Source of the DNA: Buddleja alternifolia
Taxonomy: Eukaryota; Streptophyta; Magnoliopsida; Lamiales; Scrophulariaceae
DNA: 64,000 nucleotides
NCBI GenBank assembly: GCA_019426215.1
Contig: CM033394.1
Span: 44,700,423-44,764,422, forward strand
Reading direction: 5' to 3'
Shown here: piece by piece, positions 1 through 9,785 of the stretch
Layout of the letters: every line of letters starts with the position of its first letter
Position numbering within the stretch: position 1 is the first letter of the stretch
Program-made: the position numbers and the translations under genes
The notes under the pieces: generated by a model
What the model saw: only the letters and a program-made list of their open reading frames with translations
Told to the model about the DNA's origin: nothing
Databases searched by the model: none

Positions 1-969
1 AAGAAATTCTCCAACTTAAACGAATTATACAAAGACCTTTTTATTCAACATGAAAACCTTCAAGAATATGTTTTAAAGCCAAACCAAAACGACGTACCAA
101 AGGAAATACAACAAAAGTCCCTCCAATACCTATCAGTTAGAACTTTTCATTACCCTACCCAAACAATTTCATCCCTACCTGAAGGAATACAAAATATAAT
201 TTAGCAAAAAGCAGAAGAAAATTTCTATAGAAAAATGTTAAAGGTAGCTCAATTAATTGTGACCGCTAAAATAGAAGGAATACTGCCTTCCACTACTCTT
301 TTACAATGGAAAGGAGAGCCAATCAGACAGCAAGGAACCCTAAAATTTTATACTGCAAAGTATATTTCATGGCCAAATATTCAGATAGATACGTCAACTT
401 TTCAAGAAGGATGGATTGGAGACAGTTTCATCACTATCGCACAGCTTCTAGACTTTAGTTTTGTATCAAGATTATATGTTACTGATTCAGATCAAGTTAA
501 AAAATTAGGAAGACATCTAACAGACGCAGTAAGCCTCCAGCTTAGTAGAGGAATAGATATTCTACGAATTGAAGTCACAGCCATACCACCAATTTGGATA
601 AAGTCAAACGTTCAAATAGGACATACATTTTATTGGATACATGAATCCTTTGAAAAAAGGGCGGCATCACCATCGGTATCATTCTGGTTATTACATGAAG
701 CAATAAATCCCATTTCAGACATAGCAGAGATGAAACTAGCTGTTGAAACTCGTCGAAAGGATCAACGAAGATACATGTTAAACACAGATTCAGCTACAAA
801 ATTTTAATTTTTGTTTCAAGAACATCATCGTAGTATTTTCATCCCAGCTAGTGACTGAGTTTATCATCAAATATGGTTTCAAGGAAATAAAGCATTAACA
901 AGTGTAGAATGTCCTCCAGCATACGTACCAGACTTTGGAGCATCAAGCTCAGGAATAGGAAGTCCATAA
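1..969 (+). pseudogene. Endogenous pararetrovirus copy 1: transactivator/viroplasmin ORF, 3' part, broken
   Basis: This is the C-terminal half of the same ORF that lies at 24836-26446, and it aligns with it along its whole length. The region after the viroplasmin domain is present, including a basic stretch near 745-775 and the shared C-terminal ending in GIGSP. The family (caulimovirid ORF VI/TAV) forms inclusion bodies and promotes reinitiation of translation on polycistronic RNA. The window starts inside the gene, so its N-terminus is not visible. The frame is broken by in-frame stops near 202-204 and 805-807 and again near 856. The longest open piece is 235-807. It sits directly upstream of the viral promoter at about 1316. 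Non-functional remnant; identity rests on copy 2, which retains the diagnostic domain. Confidence 0.75.
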
Positions 970-1199
970 TCCAACTAAAGAAGAGAAGAAATTAGCAGTA
1001 ATAATTCACCAAGGAGCAATAATCGAGCAAAAAGACAAAAGCACTGGATTCTAGACAAAGGCCATAAATTCAGCAAGGACAATAATTTGAAGCAATATTA
1101 AAGACAGCAAAAGAAGCAATAATTCAGCAACTGGACGAAATGCTACAGTAAAGATCAACAGCTAGCCTTAATAATGCAACTTTTCTGTACATATTAAAC

Positions 1200-1440
1200 T
1201 GTTCACTATTGCCACCTATGTACTTTTTTACTGTTTAGACACTGTTTGTAATAATGGCAGTTCGGATGCCAAATCTCTCTTCATTTTGTTGTAATTTTCT
1301 TTCATGTTTGAGGCCTATATAAGGACCTCATTCCTCATATTATAAACTCGCCCCTTGAACACTCTCCAACCCACACTTCTTGGTTGCTAGAGAGTCTCTC
1401 ACTTTTCTTGTAATAAAATATCTTCTTTGTGTGCAATAAT
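1200..1440 (+). promoter_or_regulatory. Pararetrovirus copy 1 promoter and polyadenylation region
   Basis: A TATA box (TATATAA, 1316-1322) lies in the motif GGCCTATATAAGGACCTC, and AATAAA follows at 1412-1417. Copy 2 has the same arrangement, TATATAA at 26763-26769 and AATAAA at 26859-26864. TATA followed about 95 bases later by a poly(A) signal is how caulimovirids make a terminally redundant full-length RNA. Whether it still drives transcription is unknown. Confidence 0.7.
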
Positions 1441-1779
1441 ATCTTGTAAGTTTTTATATGCTTTATAATGCATAGTGAGTAAACTATCCCCAGGGACGGG
1501 ATTCCCCTACTATTTAAAAAATGTTATAATTCTCTCATGTTCAAAAAATACAAAAACATTAAAAAACTGAAAATACAAAAACATTAAAAAATGCTAAAAA
1601 TGATGATGAACAGTAGTAACATTCTACTCTTTCATCGTCTCAAAAATATGTTTCCGCTATACAAATTTTTGTTTTCTATAATCTCTGATATTGCTTTGGG
1701 AAGATTTTGTTTACAGTCTCGGTGTTACAGGTCGGGAGACAAAATGTGCGGGATAATTCCCCCCAAGGTGCAAGCAAAA

Positions 1780-1791
1780 TGGTATCAGAGC
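1780..1791 (+). other. Pararetrovirus copy 1 primer-binding site (initiator tRNA-Met)
   Basis: TGGTATCAGAGC is the exact complement of the plant initiator tRNA-Met 3' end, which primes minus-strand DNA synthesis in caulimovirids. It lies after the poly(A) signal, so the sequence from here to about 2180 is viral leader. That leader matches 27206-27495 of copy 2. Copy 2 has one mismatch in its own site. Confidence 0.75.
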
Positions 1792-2180
1792 TTGAGTATT
1801 CTGAGTATGCTCTGTGGTCGCAGTTTAATCTGATCTTTCACATCAGAAAGGTTTTCTCGAGTTGTTTATGATAACAGGGTTTATAAGTTTAAAATTTTAA
1901 AATGAATTAAGCTTATATTTTAAATTTCAAAAGAGTAAGATAGGTACTTCATTTCTGTCCAACGTAAGTCTTCGTTGATGAAGCAACCGGATTCTCGGAG
2001 CAACCCTCTTACTTGAGAATGATAAAATGTGAATTTTAATTCATAATCTAAAAAGTGTACAGTAACCCTGTTTAATTTATGTAATTATTCTGTTTAATTA
2101 TGTTAATCTCTGTAATTATGTTTAATTAATATATTTTCGGAACTAAATAAACCAAATTTAAATATTAAAGGACTAAAGTT
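1792..2180 (+). other. Pararetrovirus copy 1 leader sequence
   Basis: Non-coding, AT-rich leader that aligns with 27206-27495. Both contain the shared phrase cgttgatgaagca (near 1973 and 27303). The match fades near 2180, which I take as the edge of copy 1. Confidence 0.5.
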
Positions 2181-3327
2181 TCTATTATTAAGAATAAAGG
2201 ACTTGGATTATAAATCTTTAAGAGTACAACGGTACAAAAGGGTTGGCAAAGGTGTTACTATTCAGGGATGGTTTGGACATTTTCCACCTATTTAGCCGCA
2301 AAAAATAAAAGAAAATCAGACATAAAAGGTCTAATATTGCAACCCCTCTGCAATTGAGGTCTAAAATTGCTATCGTCCCTTGTTCAAGCTCATAAGCATT
2401 ACCTAAAATGTTATCTTTATAAAATAATTTTTTTAAGAACAGAAATTAAAAAGGTCTTGTGCCTCGAGAAAGTGCTAGAGTCCAAGTTTATTAAAGTTAA
2501 GTTGATGAAATAATATTTCCTTTTATCCGTACTTTTTCAATTTTGTTATAAACAAGTCCAATTTTGTCATTGAATTGTAGGCCAAACTCTACAATAATGC
2601 TCATAGTAAATGTGAATCCATTTTGAAACTTATTTTTAAATATTTAAAATATAAAAAATATAAAATGTGGATTCATCAATATGTCCAGGGGCATCAATAA
2701 AACTCTACGAAGTGTATTTTGCCCTTAATAATATAGAAAATTCCTATTCGCCTATGCATAATTTTCCCTATAAAAAATTGGGGCATGAAATATTTTCGAA
2801 ATGAAAATCTGCAATTAACAGAGAATTAGAATAGACGAAATTAAAATCGAAGACTAGCAGGAACGGTCGCGGCGACTGTTTCGAGGTCATCGTTCCAGTT
2901 CCATTGCAATGTCACGAAATGGTCGCGGCCGTTCCACACTTTTGCCAGTTAAATTGCTTAAAAAAATTAAAATTTTGATATATTTCAATAAATATCAAAA
3001 CAAGTAAGATTTCTTGATCGTCTATATTATCCAATTATACATTTTTAGCATAAAAATTAAAGTTATGAGTTCGATAATTATAAAAATAATGTTTCAAACT
3101 TTTTACTTTGATATTTTATCAATTAAATCATTATTATCTTGTAATTTGTTAAGTTCAACATTATATTTAGTGTTTTAGTAAAATTTTACACATAATAAAT
3201 AAACACCAATAAAACAAAATATCACACTTAATTGATTAAAATAATTTGTTCCATTCTTAATTTAAATTTAAGCAATTTTCAACCTTAGACTAAATTTAAG
3301 CAATTTGTAAGATGGTATTTAATTTTT
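2181..3327. other. Intergenic, no gene seen
   Basis: AT-rich sequence without a coding frame. The only structure noted is a GC-rich imperfect inverted repeat: GGAACGGTCGCGGC near 2861 and its approximate complement GCGGCCGTTCC near 2924. Confidence 0.4.
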
Positions 3328-3900
3328 AGGGAAAATTACACTAACACCCATTGCTATAATAGATAATTACATAAATTTACCCTTTTATAATTAAAACTAC
3401 AAATACTTAACCCACTATAATTGAAAATTACATTTACCCCCTAAGATCAATCTTTTTATGATATCATCATGTGAACTTCTAAAAATGCCCCCGTCCAAAT
3501 GTCATGTAAAAAAAATTACAACAATCCCTCTCTTTTTTTTTGAAATTAAACAAATCTCCCATGTTATATTGCACTTTTTAAAAAATTCTTATAATTTAAA
3601 CCCCGTAGGTGTCGGGAATTTCAAAAGCAAGAGGGGGGTTTTTGGTAATTCCTACTATTCCCGATTTCCTTTTTCCCTCTTTTTTCGACCCTGTTGGTCT
3701 CTTTCACCCTAAAAACTTCCCTTTCACCGCCGGCATGGTGCAGCACCGCCGCTACAATCCGATTTCTCAACCGTTCCACCGATAAATCGCCGATCCCGTC
3801 CGATTCATGTCCAACTCCGTTCTAGACTGGAACTTTGGAACGTAGGGGTCCGTTCCCGCCGATTTTGCAGCGTCCCGGCGAACCATGAATCGAACATGCA
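3328..3900 (+). mobile_element. Possible MULE end with a GC-rich internal patch
   Basis: GGGAAAATTACACTAACACC near 3328 resembles plant Mutator-like (MULE) terminal repeats, including the one at 52622 in this window. An AT-rich segment follows, then a GC-rich patch at about 3720-3890. I could not find a matching opposite end, so this may be a truncated element or a chance match. Confidence 0.3.
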
Positions 3901-4111
3901 TCAATAAAGTTTGCTGCTTTACCAAATACAGAAAGACCTTTTACATCTGGGCATGGAAATTGAAAAAGAAAAATACAAGGTAAATGAAAAAGGAACACCG
4001 AAATTGATCCAGATTTTTCTTGCTTTTCTCTAATAATAATAATAATAATATTGGGTAAAAAGCAACAACATGACAGAAGATGTGTATGTCAATGATCGAT
4101 CACCTAATTAT

Positions 4112-4468
4112 TTAATTAAAGTAGTAGACGACGTTGTAGAAAATAGCAGACAACATTAAAATGAGCGCGGACGAGAAGCACATAATTCCAGAGATCTTCA
4201 ACACTCTGGCCGCCTTTGGTTTCGCTTGGAAAAGTAAGATAGCGCTGAATGCACACGAAAAGGCAAACATAACGCAGACGAGGAAGGCGTAGTAGATGGA
4301 CACAAGATCATCACCGAAGACGAAGGCCACCACCACACCGTTGACGCCGCCGGCCGCCGGCAGCAACATCGCTGTGGCCGAAGTTAGCTTAACAATTACC
4401 TGAGAAGCGCAATCTCCGGTCGCCCGATTTTCAGAAACAGTACTACTGCCCTTTGTTGCATGATCCAT
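4112..4468 (-). CDS. Small membrane protein, block A copy
   Basis: A 118-residue protein of unknown family. I start it at the internal Met at 4468 (MDHATKGSS) because the paralogue at 60737-61090 starts at the same residue with the same preceding bases (tcaaATGGATCATGCAACAA); a longer frame to 4516 exists. After a polar N-terminus of about 20 residues come three hydrophobic segments, roughly residues 21-38, 57-80 and 88-110, with a GGVNG turn and a conserved AKPKA loop before the last one. This predicts a three-pass membrane protein; no catalytic motif is visible. It is divergent to the 7322-9058 gene, an arrangement repeated in block B. The two paralogues are clearly alike and both open, which argues the gene is real. 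Function unknown. Confidence 0.65.
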   Translation of the reverse strand: MDHATKGSSTVSENRATGDCASQVIVKLTSATAMLLPAAGGVNGVVVAFVFGDDLVSIYYAFLVCVMFAFSCAFSAILLFQAKPKAARVLKISGIMCFSSALILMLSAIFYNVVYYFN

Positions 4469-4516
4469 TTGAGTGATCACTTGGAGATATGGAGATTTAC
4501 AGCTGTATTGGTCCAC

Positions 4517-4620
4517 TACACTACTTTGAGATTTTGATAGTGAAAATGGAAATTGAGCATAAAGTTAAGTTATGAGTCACGTGCACTTCAAAAAATCACT
4601 TCATATTAGACAAACAGTGG
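4517..4620. promoter_or_regulatory. Upstream region of the block A small membrane gene
   Basis: The sequence just upstream (tacagctgta followed by cactac and gaaaatggaaa) matches the region near 61207-61250 upstream of the block B copy. This shows the duplication includes 5' flanking DNA. No clear TATA box was identified. Confidence 0.35.
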
Positions 4621-5112
4621 ATACGAACACGACTACGGACATATTGGACACGGCAAAATGTGTTCAAAATTTAAAATAAATAAATAAAATAAGGACATGA
4701 CACATGGCGTGTCCGACAGGTTCAGGACACTTCGGTGATGATTTTTAGCATTTTTTTATGTATTTTTAATATAAATATATTTATATATATATGTATGTAA
4801 TTATATATAGATGAAATTTTATAGTTTACAGAAATATTGTTATTAATAAGTTGCTATTTTGTGTAAAAATAGGTTGCTCATATACAAATAGTGAATATTT
4901 ATATATATATATATAAGTTGCTATTAATAAGTTGTTGAATTGTTGATTATTGTCTAATAGTTGTTCAATTACTTATAAATTTATAACATATTATATATAT
5001 AAATATATATATATATAGACAGATGTGTCCGAGCCGTGTCTGTGTCCTAATTTTTTAAGAATTAACGTGCCTGTATTCGTGTCGTGCAGTGTCCGTGTCT
5101 ACGTGTCCGTAT
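4621..5112. mobile_element. Foldback/MITE-like element with GGACACG-rich ends
   Basis: The left end (ATACGAACACGACTACGGAC) and the complement of the right end (ATACGGACACGTAGACACGG) are imperfect inverted repeats rich in GACACG words, with an AT-rich centre containing TATA-type repeats. No convincing target duplication was found, so the exact borders are approximate. Confidence 0.5.
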
Positions 5113-5872
5113 TTGTGAACGAAAGTCAAAAAAATATATAGTGGGAGTGGGTGAAAGGGCCTCCTCGATGCCACAACCGGGTACGGTAGAATCCGTCACG
5201 TGGCCACTTTCACCTTTTTTGAATTTTGGATTTTTGAATTTCTTTTTCTTTAAAAATCTGGCAGCTTTTTTTTCTCGACGAAAGGGATACCTTAAATATG
5301 TAGCACGATAAATTTAAATTGATAATTATAATTTTGAGCCATGAAAATTCTATCTATCTCCATAAAGGAGAAGAGAACCACATAACTTGTGACAGTCTGA
5401 ATTCGAATTCAAAATCTTTTAGATAAAATAAAAGATGGATATCACTAAATTAGTAATTTGAGAGCAGCTTTTAGGGTGTCCCTTGTCAGCTTTCTCTCAC
5501 TTCATTAGCCATTTCATTTATAATTTATTTTTCTCTTCTTCTTATTCAATTTCACCAATTCTTTAATAAAGACACTTTTTTTCTGTGCTATACCAGTTCA
5601 TCTTTTTTTCGTCTTTTTCCTTTTCTCAAGGAAATTTCAAGAATCAAGGTGTAATTTGCTAGCAATTTCAATTTTTTTTTTGAAGTCATACTATATTTCA
5701 ATTGTAATATTTTTTATTGTGGATTTATAAATTATGCTTTCTCAAATTATGAATTAGATAGAAGAAACTTATTTTGTAGGTATTTAACAAGTTATAGGTC
5801 AATAGTTAAAAAATAATACTCAACATTATATTTCAACAAGAATTAGGGCGGTTAAAGAATTAACAACAACAA

Positions 5873-5911
<39 letters not shown>

Positions 5912-6137
5912 AGAGAGAGAGCAACAATATAAACAATAAAGTCCAACCTTCAATTCTAAGTGCAAAAATCATCTAAACCCACAACAATAGTTAATCTTAA
6001 CAAAGGCTCTAGTCAAATGCTTAAAAACTAAAATCAACATCATCTATCACTGCAAAAGTATTGGTAGCTAGTATTCTTAAATTTTATCTCAGCAAAATCG
6101 AAAAGAAGATATTTGGAAGCCCTGGTAGTTAAAATTC
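5113..6137. other. Intergenic with AT/GA microsatellite
   Basis: No gene is visible. A compound simple repeat, (TA)n followed by (GA)n, lies at about 5876-5921. Confidence 0.5.
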
Positions 6138-6140
6138 TTA

Positions 6141-6878
6141 GGCTTTGTTTGGAAGTGTTTTTGTTTCATTTTCAGCCGTTATTTTCTAAAATGTATGAGA
6201 GAATGAGTTTTTTTATTTTTATGTGAGAAAAGTGAAAAAAGTAAGTGTGTTTGATTGTGTTTTTAATATTTTTTAAAATTGATGAGTGTGATGTGTGAAA
6301 TAATGAAAAGTAATGATTAGATAGATAATGTTTAATTTGATGGTGAATATTGATGATGTTTTAAAAATTTAAAGGAGATGAGAGAGAACCAACAAGGTCG
6401 AGCACAGTTGATCAATAATTGGGTTCCTTAAACATTTGTCAAGGGTTCGATTTTTGGAGCTGTGTATGGAAAAGACTTTGTTGGGAAAGGCAAAACCCAT
6501 TTCAGTGATCTCGACGCCTCGAAGGGAATAGTCTCTGGCGTCTGGTTGGGGAAAATTCTTGGCCAAAAAAATAAAAAAAGATGAGAGAGGAGAGAGAAAT
6601 ATTTAAAAATTTAAAAGAGATGAGAGAGAAATGTTTAAAAATTTAAATGAGAGGAGAGAGAAATATTTAAAAAATTGAAAGAAGATGAGAGAGGAAATTG
6701 ATAAAAAGAAAATATAAAATAAATTATGTAAACAAATGATTGAATTTTATTAAGAACGTAAAAACAAGAATGAAAATAAGAATATTTTCAATTAAAAACA
6801 AGTGTAAAATTTGTACTTGCATTTTCAAATGAAAATAAAAATAGAAAAATGAGATTGAAAACACAAACAAACAAAGCC
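6141..6878. mobile_element. Harbinger/Tourist-type MITE, copy 1 (carries a SINE)
   Basis: Terminal inverted repeats beginning GGCTTTGTTTGGAAGTG (left) and, on the other strand, GGCTTTGTTTGTTTGTG (right) are flanked by TTA on both sides (6138-6140 and 6879-6881). A 3-bp TTA duplication is typical of PIF/Harbinger. There is no transposase. A SINE at 6387-6578 lengthens it; without the SINE it is about 535 bp. A second copy lies at 54203-54627. Confidence 0.75.
6387..6578 (+). mobile_element. tRNA-derived SINE inserted in the MITE
   Basis: A perfect 11-bp target duplication AGATGAGAGAG flanks it (6376-6386 and 6579-6589). Inside are a tRNA-like head (gagcacagttgatcaat, A-box-like) and a B box (GGTTCGATTTT near 6444), and it ends in an A-rich tail. 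The layout is that of a plant tRNA-derived SINE moved by LINE machinery. Confidence 0.75.
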
Positions 6879-6881
6879 TTA

Positions 6882-7321
6882 AAGTCTAGCTCAAAGAAAT
6901 TAAATAAGAAAAGAAATTCGAAAACCCAAAATTCAAAATAGGTGAAAGGGACCAGGTGGCGTATTGCGCGGGTGAAAGAGGAAAGCTTTAAAGCTAATAA
7001 AGTTACGCCGCGTGGGGTAACAGAAGGAATCAAATCGCGAAAACCTTTGTCAAAAGTTTTATACTAATTTCCAGCAATCGTAGAAATTGGTGAAAAAGTT
7101 CCCGGCTAGGGGCCCCTTGATTTTCTTCTTCGTGATAATTTTGGTCCTTTGGAGAATTTTCTCTGAAGGTGCCTTTGGATAAACAAATAAATTAAAAACA
7201 AGTGTGAGATAGAAAAACATGAGTAAGAACTAAGAAGGCAAAAGAGAGAGAGACACACACAGAGAGAAGAGAGAGAGAGAGAGACGCTGTAGCAAGTGAT
7301 TTACCATCTTCGCACACACCC
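6882..7321 (+). promoter_or_regulatory. Upstream region and 5' leader of the block A large gene
   Basis: The 24 bases before the ATG (accatcttcgcacacaccc) are nearly identical to those before the block B copy at 61543. A (GA)n-rich tract at about 7241-7285 lies in the leader; such tracts are common in plant 5' regions. A TATA box was not assigned with confidence. Confidence 0.45.
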
Positions 7322-9058
7322 ATGGCGCATTTTGAGAGTTCGAGGGAAAACACTAACCCAAATACCACGGCTTCCATTCCGAGAGCTCTACAAAATAACA
7401 TGCCACCATCCACTTGCCGCTTGGTCATCAGGCCAATCCCGAGTGCCAGCCAGACCCTGGAAAACCTTGGCGTGACCGCTAGGACCCGGAATAGGTCCGA
7501 GCTTGATAATCAGATTGAATCGGGTATTCCTCTGGCAGATTTTGTAACCTTGAATGGTGCAATGTCTGGCTCTGACCCCATTACCACCCGACCACTCGTC
7601 CCCGTTAACCTCTTTACCCTCCGGCCATTCCCGAGTGCCAGCCGGTTCGTGGAAAGCCCTGTCGTGGGGTCCGATTTGTGCCAGATCCTGGAAACCCTTG
7701 GTGTGAGGCCTGATAGGGTAGTGCTCAGGCAGACTGAATTGGGTATTTCTCCGGAAGATTTTGAACTAGGCGTTACTCTCCAGCGTCCTGAAGCTGTTGC
7801 GGCTCGGTGTTACGCTCATCAGCTGTGGACTCGTGAAAACATCAATTCGGGCTGGGTCGGAAATGGAATTGAAACCCTGTTCTACTTCTATCCACCAATT
7901 GCTGCCGGAACTCCCCAAGGAAGTGGGACCCCTCGCACGGGGACAAATGCGGGGTCAGATCAGGAAATATCCCTAATTTTTGAATTTGAAAGGAACTTCG
8001 GTTATGTTCAGCCAATGGAGTTGTCTTCGGGTCGGGTTGGAAATGAAGCAGTTATTATGCCGTCCCTCCAGGACCCCGTGAATATGGAACTGTTTAGGTC
8101 ACCGAATATGCTTGAGCGTGATAATCATATTGGATCGGGTAATTCTCATGCTGCAGGGGGATGGACTACTAGAATCCATTCAAGATTTGAATTTGAGCTA
8201 GCTCGGCATTATGGTCTGCTGCCGACTCATGGAAACATCAATTCAGGCCGGGTTGGAAATGGAAATGAAACCCTGTTCAATCCTTCCAGAATTCACTATG
8301 GGTTTCCACCACAAACTGCCGCCGGTATTTCCACACAAGGAAGTGGGAGGACCCCTCTCACGGGGACAAATGCAGCAGGGTCAGATCAGGAAATATCCCT
8401 GCGTTCTGCAAATATGGCACACTATCAGGAGAGCTTGGAAACGATCGAATTTGTATATCGACCATACATGTCTGAATATGGTTACCAAGGCGCTCCGACA
8501 TTTATCAACCAGAACTGGAGGCCGGAAGCAAGCACCCACGCCTTTATCGCCAAGCTATTCATGGACTTCACTATTTGTCTCCGAAGGACGCTTAATCCTG
8601 CTCTAAGGGAATATCTTAGATGCGGTGGCCTACGTTTTGAAGTAGATGATGCAGGTTATGCTTGGCTGGTGGATATCGGACCTCCTCCTCCGCACATATC
8701 CGTTGACATGCCGCCCGCGCCCCCGAACTACGGTGGCACAGTGATGAAGACAGTGAGAGGAATTGGTGTACAGGCATTTGGTGCCCTAGTTGTCTACGGG
8801 ATTAGTACTAGTCCTCCCCATTTAAGTCTTATTATATCCGCTACTACTTTTACAGGACTTGGTTTGGCCGTAGCAGAGAATGAAATGCGCCATAGCAAAC
8901 CCAAGCTGTCTCGGTTTATGATGAAAGGCGGAATCTTTTTGACTGCATCCTCTGTTATCCTCTCCATCGCGGCAAAGCTGCCACCTACGACAGCAGCCAT
9001 TGTCGGGCCCATGGGATTGGTCATCGCCGGAATCGGAGTGTACTACTATAAAATATAA
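7322..9058 (+). CDS. 578-residue repeat-containing protein with C-terminal membrane segments
   Basis: I do not recognise the family. It is a single open frame starting after a leader shared with the block B copy. The N-terminal part is polar and repetitive: RPIPSAS (37-43) recurs as RPFPSAS (101-107), and a longer unit at about 172-218 (NINSG-VGNG-ETLF ... TGTNAGSDQEISL) recurs at about 305-360. A non-repeat domain follows at about 395-460, then a proline-rich linker (453-470). The last 100 residues hold about four hydrophobic segments (near 482-497, 500-517, 535-552 and 557-576), so a C-terminal membrane anchor is likely. Around residue 526 is SKPK followed by a hydrophobic stretch, similar to AKPK in the neighbouring small membrane protein. 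The gene is divergent to that protein. Function unknown; the decayed paralogue at 61543-62821 supports it as a real gene family. Confidence 0.7.
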   Translation: MAHFESSRENTNPNTTASIPRALQNNMPPSTCRLVIRPIPSASQTLENLGVTARTRNRSELDNQIESGIPLADFVTLNGAMSGSDPITTRPLVPVNLFTLRPFPSASRFVESPVVGSDLCQILETLGVRPDRVVLRQTELGISPEDFELGVTLQRPEAVAARCYAHQLWTRENINSGWVGNGIETLFYFYPPIAAGTPQGSGTPRTGTNAGSDQEISLIFEFERNFGYVQPMELSSGRVGNEAVIMPSLQDPVNMELFRSPNMLERDNHIGSGNSHAAGGWTTRIHSRFEFELARHYGLLPTHGNINSGRVGNGNETLFNPSRIHYGFPPQTAAGISTQGSGRTPLTGTNAAGSDQEISLRSANMAHYQESLETIEFVYRPYMSEYGYQGAPTFINQNWRPEASTHAFIAKLFMDFTICLRRTLNPALREYLRCGGLRFEVDDAGYAWLVDIGPPPPHISVDMPPAPPNYGGTVMKTVRGIGVQAFGALVVYGISTSPPHLSLIISATTFTGLGLAVAENEMRHSKPKLSRFMMKGGIFLTASSVILSIAAKLPPTTAAIVGPMGLVIAGIGVYYYKI

Positions 9059-9297
9059 ATAAAGTTTAAAATTTTAAAATGAGGAAAAATTCTAGTCCGC
9101 TCTCGGCTCGACCACACCCAAGTATCTTTTGTAGGAAGAGTGTATTACACTTGTCATATGATTGATCACTTAATTTGTGAAATACACTTGATGGTAAGTG
9201 CAATACACTCTCCCTGTAAAATACACTTGGGTGTGACCGAAACGAGAGCGGACTAGAACTTTCCCTAATTTTAAAATTTAAAACTTTATTTAGAGGA
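9057..9297. repeat. Long inverted-repeat foldback in the 3' flank of the block A gene
   Basis: The two arms of roughly 100 bases are near-complementary: aataaagtttaaaattttaa...TTCTAGTCCGCTCTCG on the left pairs with CGAGAGCGGACTAGAA...aaatttaaaactttatt on the right. The left arm starts at the stop codon of the upstream gene, and the only nearby AATAAA (9058-9063) is inside it. A transcript would fold into one long hairpin. The nature of the element (MITE or other foldback) is inferred. Confidence 0.75.
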
Positions 9298-9539
9298 TGT
9301 TTGGCTAAGCTTATCCAAAACATCTTATAACATGTTTTAAGAGCTTATAAGATGTAACATCTTATAAGGTGGGGTTGAGTTACTTTTTTAAAAACAGTTT
9401 ATAAGACCCAAACATTTTATTTTTTGGTATTATAAGCTGTTTTTAAAAAAGAATTACCAAACAAATTTATAGAGTTTATAAGCTCTAAAACATGTTATAA
9501 GATGTTTAGAGGAGCTTATAAACTTAGCCAAACGCCCTC
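9293..9539. mobile_element. MITE with TTA target duplication
   Basis: Terminal inverted repeats GAGGATGTTTGGCTAAGCTT and, on the other strand, GAGGGCGTTTGGCTAAGTTT are flanked by TTA (9290-9292 and 9540-9542). Internal sequence is made of further inverted copies of cttataa words. Fits a Harbinger/Tourist-like MITE. It overlaps the end of the adjoining foldback by a few bases. Confidence 0.7.
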
Positions 9540-9597
9540 TTATATTTTACAGTAGTTCTTATTGCTTTTTTATGTCTTGATTAATTAAAGAGATCAT

Positions 9598-9777
9598 ACC
9601 CAAGACATGTTGGTCTAGTGGTATTCACCTCTCTCGTTATGTGAGATATCCTGGGTTCAAATCTAGGCTGGTGGCTCTCCTCTTTTATGTAGTTAAATGG
9701 AGTCTTTGTAACTCATAATTATGACTATCAACCCGAATTTATCGGGCTGTATCCCTTTTATTATAAATTAAAAAATT
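9598..9777 (+). mobile_element. Second tRNA-derived SINE
   Basis: Flanked by the 8-bp duplication GAGATCAT (9590-9597 and 9778-9785). The tRNA-like head has an A box (TGGTCTAGTGG near 9612) and a B box (GGGTTCAAATC near 9653), followed by a unique body and an AT-rich tail. It differs in sequence from the SINE at 6387. Confidence 0.75.
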
Positions 9778-9785
9778 GAGATCAT

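Noticed and set aside
5876..5921. AT/GA runs here and at 29030-29081 as regulatory elements
   Set aside because: They are ordinary compound microsatellites with no gene directly downstream.
6369..6566. A 65-residue minus-strand frame
   Set aside because: It is the antisense of the SINE at 6387-6578.
8211..8606. A 131-residue + strand frame inside the block A large gene
   Set aside because: It overlaps the 578-residue frame on the same strand; repeats and membrane pattern fit only the longer frame.
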